In this document: positions 44,771 to 56,286 of the stretch, one piece after another
Position numbering within the stretch: position 1 is the stretch's first letter
Layout: every line of letters starts with the position of its first letter
Assembly (NCBI RefSeq): GCF_021018895.1
Contig: NC_079364.1
Location: 17,262,385-17,326,384 of the forward strand
From: Seriola aureovittata
Taxonomy: Eukaryota > Chordata > Actinopteri > Carangiformes > Carangidae
Direction of reading: 5' to 3'
Length of the DNA: 64,000 nt
Made by a program: the position numbers and the translations under genes
Notes under the pieces: model-generated
The model's database searches: none
What the model saw: only the letters and a program-made list of their open reading frames with translations
What the model was told of the DNA's origin: nothing

Positions 44771-45396
44771 AAGTGGTGGAATGTAACAAAGTACATTTCC
44801 TGAAGTACTGTAGTTGTGCTGAAATTTGAAGTACTTGATTTTTTTTCTTTTCATGCCATTTTTTAATTCTACTCCACAACATTTCAGAGAGAAATATTGC
44901 ACTTTTGGGTATGACGGCTTTAGTTACTAGCTAAAAGCTAAAGTAAGACTTCTGCAAACAAAACAACTTATAGTACATGATACTTTATTATAAATTAAAC
45001 TATCCAACAGTATATAAATTAAAGCTAAAACTTTGGGATTGACAGAAAATGTTTGGACAACTGTTCTGATAATTAATTAGGTAATTGTTTACAAAACTGG
45101 CGACACTTTAGCTCCAGTTTTTCAAATGTGAAGATTTGCTGCTTTTATTTTTTTTATTACTATTTACAATAATAATGAGCAATCAATCGATTAATCAAGA
45201 AAACACTCAGCAGATTAAACAAAAATGAAAAGCATCATCAGTTGCAGCCCTTTATAAAATGGTGAATAAAAATCAGCTCCAACAGCTCCAACAGTGAAAT
45301 GCTGCCAATTCACTGATGCATATTTTTACTTAAATAGGATTTCTTTTTCAAAAACTGGAGTATTTTGAAAAAGTTGTGTTTGTACTTTTTCCTTGA
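44771..45396 (+). repeat. Family D repeat interrupted by a nested family A copy
   Basis: The left part (44771-45047) has agtggtggaatgtaacaaag, tacatttcctgaagtactg, ctactccacaacatttcaga and actatccaacagtatataaa. The right part (45255-45396) continues the same repeat (gatgcatatttttacttaaa, gagtattttgaaaaag, gtacttttt). Family A sequence at 45048-45253 (gtgaagatttgctgctttta, gcaatcaatcgattaatcaa, catcagttgcagccc) sits between them. Confidence 0.7.
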
Positions 45397-45466
45397 GCCC
45401 CTAAACACAGAGGACTGACTACAATACCCACAATTCCAGACAAACAGAGTCACGCCCAGCTCTCTA

Positions 45467-45490
45467 CTCACGTGACGAAGTGTCACATGT
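45467..45490 (+). promoter_or_regulatory. CLEAR-type E-box in the slc38a7 promoter region
   Basis: CTCACGTGAC at 45467-45476 matches the TFEB/TFE3 CLEAR consensus GTCACGTGAC at 9 of 10 positions. A half-like GTCACATG follows at 45482-45489. It lies just upstream of a plausible noncoding first exon that ends at a donor (caaag/gtatcg) at 45561. SLC38A7 is a lysosomal transporter, so a CLEAR site is expected biology. The promoter position itself is inferred. Confidence 0.55.
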
Positions 45491-46629
45491 TCTTCGGCTT
45501 TCTACAATCTGCCAAAACACAGAGGGCTCAGTCATTCTCTGTTGGCTGAGAAACATCAAAGGTATCGTATCAAATTATCTGCATTTTAGCCTCTAACCTT
45601 GACTTAGAGACGACGACATAACAGTGAATATAACCGACGTAGAAATATTTCAACATGTGGCCTGTTGTATTTTGTGTTTAGCAGGGTGTAACGTTTGCTA
45701 ACAGGCTATCGTAGCACGCAGAGCAACAAAGGGCAACATATGTCATTGTTATAATAATGAAAAGAAAAGCGATAATCTAATCACATTTAAAGCTATGAGG
45801 GGTTCATTTAATCAGTATTTGACGAAGGCGGCTGAAGGTGCATTTGTGTTGAGGTCAGCTGCAAACCATCAGCACCTTCCCATGTTACCAGTGACGTTAG
45901 CTTTACTTCTCTTAAAGTCTCTATAGACAGTGATTTAATGAGAGATCTGCTGCTCTACCGAATAGCTTTATTGTTTGAGATTTATGTTTGCTTTCGATAA
46001 ATTGATGATCTGTTTTCTTTAAAGTAAGCTACATGTCACTAAACACAGTGACACTAGAACAGGGTAATGTTTTTAAAATGAAAAACATCATCTAACTAAC
46101 TAAATAACTAACCAACTAACCTCTTTTAAACTCTTTATCTGTCAGCATGCTAGAGAAGTGCATGTATGTCCTTTTGCAAAACGGAAACAATTCAGGAACC
46201 AATGAATCAAAACTTTACTTTAAGGAACCAGACATGATCAAAAACTCCAGAGGGATACACATGGGGGCCAGTAGTGCAGGTTTTCATGTCAGCCATAAAG
46301 TAAGCAGCCCACTGTTGCACAAAAGATAATTGAGCTGTAACATGACAGCAAAACTGGAGATAATCCTGTCACATTACATTTCTTAAGAATTATGCCTTAG
46401 TCACCTATTTAAATTATATACATATTTCCGCTGCCGTCATCGTCTCATTTAAGAAAACACAATCTGTGTTGTACAAAAAATGACTTATGCTTCTTTCACA
46501 TTCATTCAAACATTTAATCCAAATTATTTCTTTACAGTAATTTACATAGTATGTTGATATGATAACACATTGTTCAGTTGTTATTTCACAGTACAAGTAT
46601 CTATAAATTCAAACAATATTTCATTACAG

Positions 46630-46851
46630 ATCAGTCACTGAATGGCTCCAACATCACACTGAAACATCAGCTCCTCCTGACTGTTGTGGAACTAACGACG
46701 CTGGACATAAGATTTCAGATGCACCTGAGTGATCTTTGTCCTTTCACCTGGACTCTTTGATTAACTTTACTTACCTTTGGATCCAGAAAATTGGAGACAA
46801 ATTTTCTGGGTTGCGAAAGGCATCACAGGCCGAGCCACAGCCTGAGGATTC
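46630..46851 (+). other. Probable slc38a7 5'UTR exon with a short upstream ORF
   Basis: The acceptor ttttcattacag-like sequence ends at 46629. An upstream ATG at 46642 opens MAPTSH and stops at 46662, and is out of frame with the main start. The exon's existence is inferred from the acceptor and from the lack of another plausible leader. Confidence 0.4.
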
Positions 46852-49800
46852 ATGGCGATTAACGCTGATGTGGAGGATTGGGGTGGAGTTGGCAGTAATG
46901 ACTCTGGAGAAAGGGCATGGCTCTTGCAGAGCCCCAGCGTGGATTCTGTGCAGCACCTTGAGACGGATAGGAGGAGGAGCGGGGGCGTGTCGTCTTTGGG
47001 AGCAGTCTTCATCGTAGTGAATGCAGCACTGGGCGCAGGTTTACTCAATTTCCCTGCAGCCTTCAATATGGCAGGAGGCGTAACTGCAGGAGTGATGCTT
47101 CAAATGGTGAGGAGAAGTGAAAACACCCCTTTATACAGGTCCTTTCCTGCAGAATGAGGCAGGTGTTCAGGACTAAAAGCTTTTACTGTAATGACATAAA
47201 CTGGGCCGCAATCTACTTTAAATTTCAGTTGATTCGATTATTTTTTAGATACATCTATTCATCATTTGCTCTGTAAAACCACAAAAAATACAATAAATGC
47301 CATTAGAAATGACTCAAGGCGATGTCTTTAAATGACGCACTAAGTCTGCCCACCATCTGAAACACAATTCAGTTTAACAGAGAGAAGGCAACAACTGTGG
47401 GTATTAAGGTCCTTGAAAACTGAAATATTCATGACTAATTGTGCAACAAGCAGAGTTCAAGTTTTGGAGAAAAATCATTCTTAGTTGTTTGTTATTAAGA
47501 ATTTTAGACTGAAAAATGTGGATTATTCCTATTTGTCAGGACTATGTTGTGGTTTCATCAGATTTGATGCCAACATTTGAAAACGACCCCACATTTATCA
47601 GACTGTAATTTATATGTTACTAAACCCTGATTGCTGCAAAGAAGAAGCTGACATCTTATTTCTACTACTGAGTGCCGCCCACTTCAACCCAGTGAGAAGA
47701 GCACCTGAAAAAAAAAATATTGTTTTATATGATAAATGACTAAAGTTTGTGTCTAATTGTCTGAATGATAACCGATCCTGGCTTCAGTGTAAGCAGGTGC
47801 ACAGTATTTACACATTAGTCTGCATTGAATTTTAGAATACATTCAAACTGTCTGCTGTTATCAGCTGTCATTTTTTCTTGTGACAGACATAAAACTGCTC
47901 TAGACAGTATAATGGGGAACTATAATGTGATGTTTTCCATGTGTTTGTGTTTCAGTGTATGCTGATCTTCATAATCAGCGGACTGGTGATTCTGGGCTAC
48001 TGCTCCCAGGTTTGTGTCGCCTCAGGCCTGTCGCTGTCTGACTTCCTGGAAGTCTTCATCTCTTACTGTTACTGTAGTTTCTCTTTATTTCTCTCACCAC
48101 ATGCTGCTTTTCTCTCACTTCAATATTTTTTCTTCATTAGTGGTGAAACTATCAGAGCACTGTTCTTGTGTAATAGCTTTTTTGTCCTGCGGTTGTATTG
48201 CTGATGTAGTGCATTGCACAGAATCTCAGACTTTCACTTCCTGAATGGCTCAGACTTATGCTTACATGCTAAAACACATACAACATGCAAGTTTGAGTCA
48301 GTTTTACATTTAGATCTCTTCTTACTTAATAGATGATATTCATTTGGAGCCAGAAACATCTGCAGTGTATTTCTTTTAAATACAAAAGTCTTTTTAGCTG
48401 TAGGATGAACTTTGTCTTGAGGCTTGTGGTACCATGAGAATTATTGACTTGAGTATGATTGAGTGTGCTCATGCTGCAGTTATAAAACCATTACTTTCTC
48501 ATCAAGCATTCCTTAAACTGAAGATGGTTACAGTCTGTAAGGCAAGGCAAAGCAAGTTTATTTATATGGCACCATGCAGACACAAGGCAATTCAAAGTGC
48601 TTTACAGAGGCATGGGGTGTATTTCTTTATTCCAGTCCCTTTACTGCTGAATCCATTACACTTTTATCCTTTTATCCTGGTTTCTTCAGGTCAGTAACGA
48701 AAGCACCTATCAGGAGGTTGTTCGAGCCACTTGTGGGAAAGTCACAGGAGTCATATGTGAAGTAGCCATTGCTGTCTACACCTTTGGCACTTGCATTGCC
48801 TTCTTTATTGTCATTGGAGACCAGCTGGATCGCTGTAAGTATAGTCGCACTGAATCACCCAACAGCCACCCTTACCCTTGTATAGTTGTCATTACTTATT
48901 GTTCTTTCTCCTATATTTCCATGGACTCTGTCATTTTGCCCTACATTTGTGTGTTTGAACAAAGGAAGATATCTAGTGTTAGTGCTGCTGAGCTTTAAAA
49001 TAATACAAGGTAGTGCCATTATTGAAAAGGGCAAAGAGCATCAAGGATGACACCACTCAGCTTTTTCTCTCAGTAAATGTGTCCCTCATGTGATCCGCTC
49101 TTACATTTCCGTGCACTGAGACGCTGACAGAGTAGAATTCCTACTCCTGCCTGTTTCTGGAAATAGACTTTGACCTCCCACCTCATTCTGCCTTTTGAAA
49201 TGAATGAATGAATGGAGTGGCTGTGATGTTCATTAACTACTTTGCTAAATCTCTGCCATGTGTAAAGCAGTTTGGGGCTAATTCCCACCGTGGCACTTTG
49301 TAACATTTCTCCAGCATACACCACTGCCTCCCTCTCTACTTGTCTGTCCTTCTCAAAAACATTTCCCTGTTGTTTTTTTTTTCCAGTGATAGCAGCAGTG
49401 GCTCATGACACAGATAGTACCGGTGGCTTCTGGTACACTGACCGCAAATTTACCATTGTTGTTACTGCTGTCTTGGTTATTCTTCCTCTCTCCATCCCCA
49501 AAGAGATTGGCTTTCAGAAGTATGCCAGGTACAAAGCTCTGTCGCTCTGTCTACTCACTCTGCTTATTTCCTCACTGAGGATTACTTTTACCTTCCATGG
49601 TAATCACGTCTGAGTTATCGTTCTTCATTGCAGTGCACTGAGTGTGATGGGAACCTGGTATGTTACCATCGTGGTCATTATAAAATACATCTGGCCAGAT
49701 AAAGAGATGACTCCGGGCTATGGTCCCACCAGGTGAGCCACACACCCACTCACCATGACACTGCCCTTACTTTATGCAGCTAACAGCTTTTCAGAAACTT

Positions 49801-52179
49801 CTTACTAATTATTTGAGCATTGTCCGAAGACTCATTCAAGCAGAAGCATCTTCATCCTCGTCATCTTGCTTTGCTTGAGTCGCTAAATCACTGTGTTTGT
49901 TACAGTTCTGCTTCCTGGACTGCAGTTTTCAATGCAATGCCCACCATATGCTTTGGTTTCCAGGTATTTCCTCATATGGTATCATTAAATGATTTGCCTC
50001 TCTTATTATTTGAGTATAAAATCGATGAATCATTTTTGCCTTATCTTCTTTCTCCTGATCTCTCTCTACAGTGCCATGTCAGCTGTGTGCCAGTCTTCAA
50101 CAGCATGAGCAGGAAAGAGATAAGACCTTGGGGACTTGTGGTCACTCTCAGCATGATAATCTGCCTCTTTGTTTACACAGGAACAGGTACTGTCAATGTG
50201 TGCGATGTGTACTCAGTGTTTACTCAGTGATGATGAATTGGGTGATACACTGAAATATTTATTTCAAAAATCAAACTTTGTAACAAGCGACAGCTCATTT
50301 TCTCCACTTTATCGGTTCTCTTGTCTCTGAATCTGATATATAGAAATCACCATATGACGGATCAGTGTTTCAATGTCAGTTTACACTACACTGACGGCAA
50401 AAGAGAAATATTGTGCAGCTTTGTTGCAGGTCACATGACTCGTGACTGGCTGTCAGTACTTAAAACGCTTGTGATTTGTGTTGATCAGGTGTCTGCGGCT
50501 TCCTGACTTTTGGCTCCAATGTCAGTCAGGACGTGTTGATGTCGTACCCTCCTGATGATATTGCTGTGGCCATCGCAAGAGCTTTTATTGTCATCTGTGT
50601 GATCACATCCTACCCCATTTTACACTTCTGTGGCAGGTCAGATACACTGAAAATAAAATGCTGTTGAGGCTGGACTGAGCTGATATTTATATTTAAGAAT
50701 AAAAAGAACTTATCATATATCGACTGATAGTTATTAGTTTTACATAAACACACTATGTAATGGAAACACTTTCTAAATTAACTTGCATATCTTCAGCATT
50801 TCTGTTACTTTCTGGCAAAATATACGCCGATACTGATCTGATCTGAGATAAGATAATATCGTCTGATCAATGAGCCAGAACGATTTATCCCTCTGGTTTT
50901 GTCTTGACTTGCTGATGCACTGATCTGAGATACTAAATCATTATAAGGATCGATACTGAAATTATTAAATGTATTGAGCATGGGCAGAATGTGACATACC
51001 CACATTAAATATGTTCAACTGAATCAATCAGGGACTGTTTTTAATAGAAAAAAAAAATGTATTTGCACAAGCCTAAAAATAATTCTAATGTATGAACTTG
51101 TATGAAGCTTCATGTCACCTCACACATAAAAGAATGATTCAGTTCAGTTAGATGTAAAGATCCATAAATGGAAAGAGGCGAAAAGAGCACTGTTGTTGGA
51201 TTGATTTCAGCCAATACCTTTGTTTAGTTTTCAGAATGAGTATTGGGGAGGAAAAAATTACAAGGGTCCGGTGCTTCCCTTGTGTGTGCTACAGAAAAGT
51301 TTCGTTATTTATCGCTTTAGTTTATGGAGCATTTCCTCACTGCTCTCTGGTGTGATCATGTGTCTTTCCAGGGCAGTTATAGAAGGACTTTGGCTGCGTT
51401 TTCAAGGTGAACAGGTGGAGGTGTGTGTACGTCGTGAGCAGAGGAGGAGGATCCTGCAGACCCTGGTGTGGTTTGTCGTCACCCTCATCCTCGCCCTCTT
51501 CATCCCAGATATTGGTCGGGTGATCTCGCTGATCGGAGGATTGGCGGCCTGTTTTATCTTTGTCTTCCCAGGTAACACTGCCCTCATCGTGTGCACTGTT
51601 TCAGACTTCCTTACGACCCCAATTTAAATGTCTCTCTGTAATGTCTTTATGTCATGTCTCTTAAACTTAACAGGTCTGTGTTTGATGCAAGCCAAACTAT
51701 CAGAGACGGACAGCCGGACAGCCAGGTGAGATGCTGCTTATTACATCACTTTATTACATCATGTCATTTACTGATGTTTAGAAGGTTTCTCCATATCTCC
51801 AGATCCTCAAAGACTAACCATCTAAATAAAAAAATAAAAACTTTTAGCCGTATAATGAAGCATTTTTCAAACATTTCCTAAATTGTGACTCTATTCCATA
51901 ATCAGAACATGGCAGTAAAAATAAAAAAATCACTTTTTTTTTTTTTTTTATTGATAAGATTAGATGTTGAAATACTGTGTAAATATGCAGAATTGGGTGT
52001 TATTTATCTGCTCTGAGTGAGCCTTTCACATCAGAGTCATCTGCTACACTCATTTCCACTGTCCTCTCTTTCACAGCTGGCATGGATTGGTAGTCTTTGG
52101 TGTTGTCATGGTTACAATCGGAGCTTTCATCTTTGGTCTCACCACAACCAACTCCATCTATCAAGACATCAACAGCTAA
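46852..52179 (+). CDS. slc38a7: SLC38A7 / SNAT7, lysosomal sodium-coupled neutral amino-acid transporter
   Basis: SNAT7 exports glutamine and asparagine from lysosomes (SLC38, AAAP fold, 11 membrane spans). Coding exons: 46852-47106, 47956-48009, 48690-48834, 49387-49528, 49634-49732, 49906-49963, 50072-50186, 50489-50636, 51372-51571, 51674-51725, 52077-52179. They sum to 1371 nt, 456 aa (human 462), all GT-AG and in frame. The N-terminal tail carries an acidic-dileucine lysosomal sorting motif, ERAWLL (20-25). The first span is [20 protein letters not shown], with the conserved NAALGAG unwound-helix motif. Later diagnostic blocks are [81 protein letters not shown] and [15 protein letters not shown]. 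An upstream noncoding exon (46630-46851) begins after ttacag. The gene stands head-to-tail with got2, as the human pair does. Confidence 0.96.
48536..48608 (+). repeat. Fish dispersed repeat fragment in slc38a7 intron 2
   Basis: ggcaaggcaaagcaagttta, tttatatggcaccatgcaga and ggcaattcaaagtgctttac form a very common fish repeat string (the CAAAGTGCTTTACA type). It is noncoding. Confidence 0.7.
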
Positions 52180-55100
52180 GAGGAACATTTTTCGCAGAGC
52201 ATGTGGTGTCCTCATTATTGAAGACGAGGGAGGGGTGGGGTGTGCTTAGTCCTGTGCTGCTATTCTGAACTACTGGATAAGATGGAGAAGCATCTCATGA
52301 CACTCATTTAAAAAAAAAATCAAGACCACTGTGGCATCCCTGCTCCCGGGTTAAAAGCCCCAGAGCTCTTTGCTCAGTCAGGGAGTAGTCGAAGACACCA
52401 CACAACGCCAAGTGACTTCAGAAACTTTGCCTTTTATTTTCTGTAAAATTTAAATTGCATGTTTTATGTTTTGATGATGGGTTTAACTTGCAGTGAAAAT
52501 AGTTTGACAGTGTAGCCATTCCACAGGGCCACAGAGGGCCTCCCTTGTCTCTGGACCCTGTATGGGTGACGCATTCCTGTCCTGTTTACAAGAGCTGAAG
52601 GACTTTGTATAGAAAGGTCTTCAAATCAGATTGATTGTTTTTTTTTTTTATAATGAAATTGTACCAATTTGTGTATTTTTAACTTGCATGTCAAAGTAAA
52701 TGTTTCTTATCATTGAATCGACATGTTGTGGTTCCCAGGTCTAATCCAGGTCTAGACTCTATATTGGCGCCGCTGATAGTTTGTCCACTAATTGAGAATT
52801 TTGTTTGTTTTTCCTATGAAAAATTGAACTGAGTGATAGGATTGCACCCACGAGGACACAGCATTGTTAATGAGGGAGGTGCTAACTGCAGGTCTTGTTG
52901 ATTTGTTCACGTCCAGTCAGTACCTCTAAATGAGTGGAAAATGTGAGGTTTTCAACTACATAGCCATGGTAAACAAATCATATTACATTTTGGAATAGAT
53001 GTAGGAAGTCATTTTAGTTATTTATTTTTTTATTTTTGTTGGTTTCTTATATATTTCATAAAGTTTTGTACTGTGAAGGTGAGGTTAAACCATATTAGTT
53101 AAGACAGGTTTGCAAAAGTACAAAGTTACAGTCATGTGCTGTAAGCCCGCAGACCTTTAAAAGCAGGTGGTTACTTCTATGTCCAGAACAATTAAGTGTC
53201 AAACAGGCTGAAAACCACAGCAGTGTGCCTCCCCAAACGCTGTGCAGCACAGCATCACCTCCACATTCAGGATATGAGAACTCAGACTCTTTCAGGACTG
53301 TCAATTCCTACAGAGCAGGGTTTTGAAAATGACGCCGTCTTTGTGAATGTAAACAAGAGATTGGAGTATCTTACACAGAATTCAGTTTGCACATGTACAC
53401 ACTGCTACTGGCAGTGATGTGTGGAAAAGTCAAGTAGTTGGACTCTTAAGTGTGAGGTTTGAGTTACTTGAATCAGCTGACACCACTGCAGAAACTCAAG
53501 AATGATGAGTTATAAATAATTTTTGTTCTTTTTTGACTAAAACCAAAGTGTGAACTTTCTTTTTTTTTTTTATGCCCCAGCATTCAAAACCTCATCTATT
53601 CAACACTAAAGATGTTTAGAATATAAAGTATGTTTAAATGATTTACAATGCCACAGTGATAAAAACTAAAGGGTATTTAATCCTGGTTTTACGTTTATTC
53701 AATTACACTTTATCAGCTTTGGGGTTGCTAAGTGTGTTATGATCCATAATTCAAGTGAGATTCAAGGCTGACAGCCATTTGATTCTACTATTTATTCAGG
53801 TTTTTATCAAACTAAGCAATAAGGTGTTTTACTTTTGTATATGAGGGACAGACATGGTAAAAGGGATTTTTTTTTTTCTTCCCAGAAAAGCAAGTACATT
53901 GTATTAGTCACACAGGTGACAAATACAACATAATTTTGAGAAAGGGAAAGAAGCTGTAGTCAAAACATTAATGAATCCTCTGTGGGACCAGTACAAAAAG
54001 TAAAGTGTCAGACTTTTTATCTTATTTAAAATTTTTTGCAATCATTTTTGGAATGTAATTTGTTTTCAACCATTTGTGTCAAATTTTTATGATTTTTTTT
54101 CTTTTACTCTATTGGTGCTACAGATGAGTGGATAGCAGCTTCATCTATAACAGTGATTTATTGTTTGCTGGTTGGAAGAATGTACAACTTTTCTCAAGGC
54201 ATTTGTTCATCAGAAATCATTTTTCCTTGTTTCTACAGAACGATGACGCATAAAAATTATGTTCATTGGCAAGTTTTAAAGGAACCTGCCTATGATATGA
54301 TACTCCAATAAATTAACTACAATCAATGTCTGTGAATAAATATGACAATCCATGTGTCAGTGGCAGTTCAACAAAACATTTAATTAAAAGACAAATGATG
54401 AGTTAAGTTGCAGTTTTTAACAAGACAGTTTGCTCTGAATTTACTGACAATGTTCAATCACCTTGTATCATTTACATTTGCTGAAAATATTGATATGACA
54501 AAAACAAACATTCTGCTTTACATCAGTGCCACAGAGAAAAGCATTATTTAAAAGTACAGTACAATGTGCTATGTATCTGGACAAAGACTCTGTTTTGGCT
54601 TTATGTATTCACAATACTGGCTTTACAGTGTAAAAGGCGTAAAACACAGATTAAAAAAAGAAAGAAAAGCTTTTCACATTCATATTGTGTGATCAGTGTA
54701 GGAAGTGCAGCCCTTTTACACATACCTTGAGGACAATAATCTGAACCAAAATATAGTTTGAGCCAAACAGACTGTCCTTAAATGACCAAATCAGTCAGTT
54801 AATCTCAATCCAAATAAGCCTGTGTTTCACCTTTGCTAAAGACCAGACTGAAGCCAAAAAAGTGACTTAAGCATGATTATTCAAGTTTGTTAACTTGTTT
54901 GGTAAGTTTTGATCCTTTGAAATAGAGGGACATTGTATAAAGGGCTGTAATTCCAACAATGTTCACCTAGTAAAGAGACGTAAACATCCTCAAATCTCAA
55001 AATTGGCAGTTGAATCGTTGCATCTCAAATCCAATGTGATGCAGAGAAGAGTCAACACACAGCACTGCAAGAACAATGAAAAATAATAGCTGCTTTAACA

Positions 55101-56286
55101 GTCCTTTTCCCTCTAAATTCATCTTCCCTGAGAAAAATGTACCATCTAACAAGTGGCCAGTACAGGTTTATATACAAGTGGCAGGAAATAGTCAGTGAAT
55201 GCATGAATTTGTCCTAAAATATGGTCGGCTCTTCATCCAAGTTACAATTCTGAACACAATCTATCTTAACTGATGACACACAAATCATTGTACTATTCTT
55301 GTCCATGTTGAAAATATCATTCAAACATTGACAGTGTAGGCTGGAAAAAGTGTGTGAACCTCTTAGCTAATGACATCTACTAAAGCAAATTGGAGTCAGG
55401 AGTTATCAGGAGTCCAACCACTGAAACCAGACAGGGAGTATGGGTTAGGGTTAACAAACGAACAGACAACATATTGAGTTTTATGTTCAGAAGAAACATC
55501 TGCGGCTGTGAAACACGCCTTGCAAAAAAGAGCTCAAGAACTGTTGATTTGCATAAAGCTGAAAGGGGAGATGACTCTTGAGTTTAGATATACATCAGTC
55601 CACAGTCTATAAATGGAGATGACTTAGTTCTGTGACTACTCTACCTAGAAGAGGGCGCCCTGCTAAGATGAATGCTCAGTGAGGTACCAAAGAACCTTAG
55701 AGTAACACCTAAAGGTTCAAAGGAATGATTGGCGCTGGTTAACAGCTCTGTTCATGAGTCGACCATACGCAAATGATGATGAGTGATGAAACTAATGCTT
55801 ATGAAAACTATGATAAAGAACTATGGTGTAAAAAAAAAGAAAAAGAAAAAAGGAACTGCATACTAACATGAAAACATTATCCCAGAGGTGAAGTACAGTG
55901 GAGGGAGCATCATGATTTGGTGTTTTGCTGCCTCTGGACCTGGACACACTCGTCCACCTGCTGAAGCAGCTCTACAGAATGACTTCAAAAGAAGAAAATC
56001 CACCTGTAGGGAGTGGCCCAGTCAGAGCCCAGACCTTAATAGGCAATTAGGGAATTGCTGCCAAAGGAGGTTCAACTAGTTACTAAATCCAAAGGTTGAC
56101 TTACTTTTTCTACCAGCACTGTGAATGTTTGGTGGGTGTTTTCAACAAAGAGTATAATTGTTGGTGTGATATTATCTTAGGGACACTGTGCTTGTCTACA
56201 TTTATCAGTCTGGAAAACCTGGTCATTCCAAATAATTCACATATTTTTTTTTGACACTCTACACACATACTCATCTTTTTCATGAC
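52180..56286. other. Convergent 3' ends of slc38a7 and the carboxypeptidase gene
   Basis: No protein gene. Plus-strand AATAAA occurs at 54307-54312 and 54335-54340, and a minus-strand ATTAAA at 54379-54384. The two convergent transcripts could thus end within about 80 bases of each other. That would give a 2.1-kb 3'UTR for slc38a7 and about 1.9 kb for the carboxypeptidase, the latter containing the Tc1 remnant. Earlier weak signals for slc38a7 are possible. Confidence 0.4.
55332..56262 (+). pseudogene. Internally deleted Tc1-like DNA transposon remnant
   Basis: The left end (ggctggaaaaagtgtgtgaacc) and right end (attcacatattttttttgac) are inverted-repeat related. Between them lie pieces typical of Tc1 transposase genes: ttgatttgcataaagctgaa, catcagtccacagtctataa (DNA-binding part), gtggagggagcatcatgatt with tgctgcctctggacctggac (catalytic part), ggagtggcccagtcagagcc, and the tail gctgccaaaggaggttcaac. 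Much of the middle is deleted and no open frame remains. It is about 930 bp, against roughly 1.6 kb for full elements. Confidence 0.85.

Noticed and set aside
55439..55455. gggttagggttaac as telomere-like repeat
   Set aside because: Only two TTAGGG units, inside the left part of the Tc1 remnant; chance.
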